A stretch of DNA of 55,007 nt from contig NZ_AKIW01000079.1 in NCBI RefSeq assembly GCF_000282635.1, positions 1 through 55,007 of the forward strand, in the 5' to 3' direction. This document shows positions 51,074-55,007 of this stretch, piece after piece. The notes beneath the pieces are model-generated. The model had not been told where the DNA came from, searched no databases, and worked only from the letters and a program-made list of their open reading frames with translations. Within the stretch, counting starts at the first letter, position 1. Every line of letters begins with the position of its first letter. Source of the stretch: Variovorax sp. CF313. GTDB taxonomy: Bacteria > Pseudomonadota > Gammaproteobacteria > Burkholderiales > Burkholderiaceae_C. The position numbers and the translations under genes are program-made.

Positions 51074-52396
51074 CTACTTGGGTGCCATGGTGGTGAGCAC
51101 GGCCACGCTCATGGCCTCCACACTCGTCTTGATCGATGGCTCGGGCACCGGCGCGAAGAAGGGCGAGTGATTGAAGGCCAAGGGCTTGCCGCCGGGCTTG
51201 AGCGACGCCATCACCTCTTCGGGAGAGAGCACGCCCACGAAGAACATCATCGATGGCACGCCCGCATTGCCGAACTCGGAAAAATCCTCGCTCGCGGTGA
51301 TGGGCCGAACCTGCACCACCTTCGGGTCGCCGAACGCCGTCTTGAGTGCCGCCGCCGTCCGGTTGACCACCGCTTCGTCGTTGACCACCGCAGCCCCACC
51401 GGGCACCAGCTCGACCGTCGGCTCGGGCGCACCGCCCATCATCGCGGCCGCGTTGGCCGTGCGGCGAACGCCGGCCAGCAGCTTCTCGCGCACCTCCGGC
51501 TGGTAGCTGCGGATGGTGCCGCGCAGCACCGCCGTGTCGGGAATGATGTTCCCAACTGTGCCGGCTTGGACCGCACCGATGGTGACCACGCCGAACTCGG
51601 CCGGGTCCTTCTCACGGCTCACCACGGTCTGCACGTCAGTGATGAAACGGGCGGCAATCGCAATCGGGTCGATCGTCTTGTCCGGCGCCGATCCATGGCC
51701 GCCGCGGCCTTTGAAGGTGATCTCGAGCGAGTCAGAGTTAGAACTGATCGCACCGACCTTGTAACCGACGAAGCCATAGGGCGACGGCGAGGTGTGCAGA
51801 GCGAACGCGAAGTCGGGCTTGGGAAAGCGCTTGAACAGGCCGTCGGCAAGCATGGCCTTGGCACCTGACACGGTTTCCTCAGCGGGCTGCGCGACAAACA
51901 TCAGCGTGCCCTTCCACTGATCTTTCATCGTGAGCAGCGTGCGCGCGGTGCCGACCCAGCTCGCCATGTGGATGTCGTGGCCGCAGCTGTGCGCCACGAA
52001 GGTCTCGCGGCCGTTCGATTGGGTCTTGGCCTTGCTCGCGTACGGCAAGCCGGTCTTCTCTTCCATGGGCAGCGCGTCGAGTTCGGTGCGCACGAGCACG
52101 GTCGGGCCTGCGCCGTTCTTGTAGATCGCGACGAGGCCCGTGCCGCCGACCTTCTCGGTGACATCGAAACCGAGCTTGCGCATTTCGCCGGCCAGCTTCG
52201 CAGCCGTTCGCACTTCCTGGAAGGCGATCTCCGGATTGGCGTGCAGGTCTTTGTAGAGCGTGTCGAGCGAGGGGTACATACCGTTGACGACAGGCCCGAT
52301 CTGCTGATGCAGCGACGTCTGTGCGCTGGCGCCCAGCGCCAGGGTCAGCAAGGCAACGGCGGACAAGGTGCCATGACGAAATGAACGGGAAGACAT
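51074..52396 (-). CDS. Exported M20 family amidohydrolase (M20D type)
   Basis: A 440-residue metallohydrolase with a signal peptide (residues 1-26, ending ALGASAQT). The metal site comprises Cys138 and His140 in HSCGHDIHM and Glu173/174 in PAEE; the dimerisation insert has FKGRGGHGSAPDKTID. M20D enzymes cut N-acyl amino acids, hippurate or indole-acetyl conjugates. Being periplasmic is a little unusual, since most relatives are cytoplasmic; similar exported members are common in Variovorax-like genomes. ATG 52396 is the start that gives the signal peptide; the frame is open to 52459 but without an RBS. It stands alone. Confidence 0.9.
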   Translation of the reverse strand: MSSRSFRHGTLSAVALLTLALGASAQTSLHQQIGPVVNGMYPSLDTLYKDLHANPEIAFQEVRTAAKLAGEMRKLGFDVTEKVGGTGLVAIYKNGAGPTVLVRTELDALPMEEKTGLPYASKAKTQSNGRETFVAHSCGHDIHMASWVGTARTLLTMKDQWKGTLMFVAQPAEETVSGAKAMLADGLFKRFPKPDFAFALHTSPSPYGFVGYKVGAISSNSDSLEITFKGRGGHGSAPDKTIDPIAIAARFITDVQTVVSREKDPAEFGVVTIGAVQAGTVGNIIPDTAVLRGTIRSYQPEVREKLLAGVRRTANAAAMMGGAPEPTVELVPGGAAVVNDEAVVNRTAAALKTAFGDPKVVQVRPITASEDFSEFGNAGVPSMMFFVGVLSPEEVMASLKPGGKPLAFNHSPFFAPVPEPSIKTSVEAMSVAVLTTMAPK

Positions 52397-52940
52397 GGAG
52401 GAAGAAGCCCTATGTGGAAAGAAGATAGACACCAGCCATGCCAGTGTGGCCTTCTTCACGCAAGCTTCGAGCCCGGGATTGCCCTAGACATCAAAGCCGA
52501 TCCGCAGTTCCCTTTTTTGCGACAGCAGGTCGCGTTCAAAAAATTCGCCACTCACACAGGACAGCAAGGCACTTCGCGTACGTGGCGTGCATGTCAGGCA
52601 TGCCATCGCGCGCCTCCCCCCAAGCGCCAGCTTCCAGTCGACCTCAACAAGGCAGGCGCCGTCCATATTTTTTGCGTGCCTCGGCCCCCCAGGGCAGCCG
52701 ACTCGCGGAAGCTGGCGATCGCCGCTGCACGATGGCCTTGGCGACGTCTGCCTGATCGACTGCACCAATGGAACGCTGGACGTGGCCCTCGCCCATGGTC
52801 AGCGCAACGTAGCCGACAACATCTGCTTGGCGAGGGGAAAGCAGCAGGGACAAGACCCATCCTTGCGAAGGTCGAGGCGATGCACTTTGTACCCAAGTTC
52901 GACCGTCAATCGAATTGGTAGGAACAATGGTGTAAGAAAT
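52397..52940. other. Gene-poor stretch between the M20 gene and tRNA-Ser
   Basis: About 540 bp with no gene I can support. Leftward frames such as 52644-52853 read through it, but none has a family pattern or a good ribosome site. It is less GC-rich in places and may be gene debris. Confidence 0.5.
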
Positions 52941-52964
52941 AAAAAAGCGCCCCGAAAGGCGCTT
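52941..52964 (-). terminator. Rho-independent terminator after tRNA-Ser
   Basis: AAGCGCC (52945-52951) pairs perfectly with GGCGCTT (52958-52964) around a 6-base loop; read leftward the hairpin is followed by a run of Ts. It ends the serS/tRNA-Ser transcription unit. Confidence 0.85.
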
Positions 52965-52978
52965 GTTTATTGACTTCT

Positions 52979-53068
52979 TGGAGGAGAGGGAGGGATTCGA
53001 ACCCTCGGTACTATCGCTAGTACGCCTGATTTCGAGTCAGGTACATTCGACCACTCTGCCACCTCTCC
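52979..53068 (-). tRNA. tRNA-Ser (anticodon CGA)
   Basis: A 90-base serine tRNA with encoded CCA. The acceptor GGAGAGG (from 53068) pairs with CCTCTCC (52983-52989), the anticodon loop CTCGAAA gives CGA (reading UCG), and a long variable arm (CGTACTAGCGATAGTACC) is present as expected for serine. The T arm contains GGTTCGAATCC. The base before CCA is T, where G is more usual in tRNA-Ser. It lies 57 bp behind serS on the same strand. Confidence 0.95.
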
Positions 53069-53125
53069 GGTGCTGTCGAGCCTACGATTATAGCAGAGGA
53101 AATTGCACTTTTTGAAGCCCTGGGC

Positions 53126-54457
<1,332 letters not shown>

Positions 54458-54518
54458 GGGGGGATTTTAGGTGGGCGTAGCATCGCGATCCCACTCACCC
54501 ACCTCGAAGGGAAAAACG

Positions 54519-54920
54519 ATGGAAGCCTATCTGACATTCAACGGCAATGCCGCCGAAGCGCTCGCCTTCTATGCCAAGGCGCTGGACGGCAAGGTCGCCT
54601 TCAGCATGACCTTCGGCGAGAGCCCGATGGGCGCTCAGACGCCGGCCAGCCACAAGGACAAGATCATGCACGCCACGCTCGAGGCCCGCGGCCACAAGCT
54701 GATGGCCTCGGACGCCCCGCCGGAGTGGCCCTTCGAGGGCTACAAGGGCTTCTCGCTCTCGGTGCAGGCGAACAGCGTGGACGAAGGCAAGAAGCTGTTC
54801 GACGCACTGGCCGAAGGCGGCAAGGTGACGATGCCCTACGGCCCGCAGTTCTGGGCCAAGGGCTTCGGCATGCTCACCGACAAGTTCGGCGTGGCGTGGA
54901 TGGTGAACTGCGAGAAGTGA
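54519..54920 (+). CDS. PhnB-like VOC family protein
   Basis: A 133-residue glyoxalase-fold protein of the PhnB-like type: YLTFNGNAAEALAFYAKALD at the start, DKIMHATLEARGHKLMASDA in the middle and MLTDKFGVAWMVNCEK at the end. It diverges from serS by 61 bp. Distant paralogue of the VOC gene at 9680. Function unsettled. GAAGGG lies just before the ATG; the frame is open from 54471, but the part before the ATG falls in the serS promoter. Confidence 0.88.
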   Translation: MEAYLTFNGNAAEALAFYAKALDGKVAFSMTFGESPMGAQTPASHKDKIMHATLEARGHKLMASDAPPEWPFEGYKGFSLSVQANSVDEGKKLFDALAEGGKVTMPYGPQFWAKGFGMLTDKFGVAWMVNCEK

Positions 54921-54926
54921 AGGCCC

Positions 54927-55007
54927 CCCGGCTTTTCACTGCGCTTCGCTCCGTGTAATTCGCCACCCCCCCGAGGGGGAGGCGCGGCTCGCCTTGGGGC
55001 GGCCCGG
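54927..55007. repeat. Probable interspersed intergenic repeat, cut by window edge
   Basis: A GC-rich block with CTGCGCTTCGCTCCG, a CCCCC/GGGGG hairpin and then GGCTCGCCTTGGGGCGGCCC. I remember closely similar text as a frequent intergenic element in Variovorax and Acidovorax genomes. It may be a repeat of the REP kind. Only one copy is in this window, so repeatedness is not shown here. Confidence 0.45.

Noticed and set aside
52644..52853. A leftward frame beginning SLLLSPRQADVVGYVALTMG, faintly like a LuxR helix-turn-helix
   Set aside because: The match covers few positions, the rest shows no regulator features, and there is no ribosome site.

Overview
This is high-GC DNA whose gene content points to a betaproteobacterium of the Comamonadaceae, most likely Variovorax. 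The clues are a Bug-type tripartite tricarboxylate binding protein, a Gram-negative porin with a typical signal peptide, a StyA1/StyA2B oxygenase pair of the kind I remember from V. paradoxus EPS, many small catabolic clusters each with its own LysR, LacI, AraC or TetR regulator, and an intergenic element at the right edge that looks like a common Comamonadaceae repeat. The genus is an inference from recall; no database was consulted.

Layout. 1-7158: a leftward sugar-importer operon (SMP-30 lactonase, RbsA-type ATPase, permease, binding protein, cytochrome b561-domain protein, and a MalK-type ATPase cut by the window edge) diverging from its LacI-family regulator. 7163-8275: a graveyard of gene ends (HEAT-like start, tannase end, LysR end, NmrA end). 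8442-10075: TetR diverging from a tautomerase-like and a VOC gene. 10332-10988: a dihydrofolate reductase-like protein. 11183-17467: an AraC regulator diverging from SDR, StyA1, StyA2B (oxygenase-reductase fusion) and a dienelactone hydrolase/SnoaL fusion, a possible indole or aryl-compound oxidation operon. 17492-18217: a DUF4336-like protein. 18361-22623: a divergent sugar-acid cluster (idonate-type and 2-ketoacid-type dehydrogenases against a gluconate 5-dehydrogenase-type SDR, a 3-hydroxyisobutyrate dehydrogenase-like protein and a small Dabb-fold protein). It carries the same operator as the first operon, so the two probably form one sugar-acid regulon.

22589-25860: GH15 glucosidase, a small unknown protein and an Sfp-type phosphopantetheinyl transferase. 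25861-33794: an AT-rich leader, a giant trimeric autotransporter adhesin (about 2200 aa) and a TpgA-like BamE/OmpA lipoprotein that probably assists it. 33888-40778: a tannase/feruloyl esterase lipoprotein, a TRAP transporter with fused DctQM, a decayed acyl-CoA ligase end, an SDR and a divergent LysR with a clear palindromic site. 40907-41749: a YihY/BrkB membrane protein. 41942-50815: an AraC regulator flanked by two near-identical BKACE (DUF849) genes, then TauD-type dioxygenase, Bug binding protein, quinone oxidoreductase, YeiH-type exporter and porin. Two promoters here share a 21-bp-spaced direct repeat. 51074-52396: an exported M20 amidohydrolase. 52979-54457: serS with tRNA-Ser(CGA) directly behind it. 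54519-54920: a PhnB-like VOC protein.

The standout signals are the shared LacI operator joining two loci 14 kb apart, the StyA1/StyA2B cluster with a fused dienelactone hydrolase, the AraC/BKACE regulon with conserved operator spacing, the adhesin/TpgA pair, and the pseudogene cluster left by deletions.
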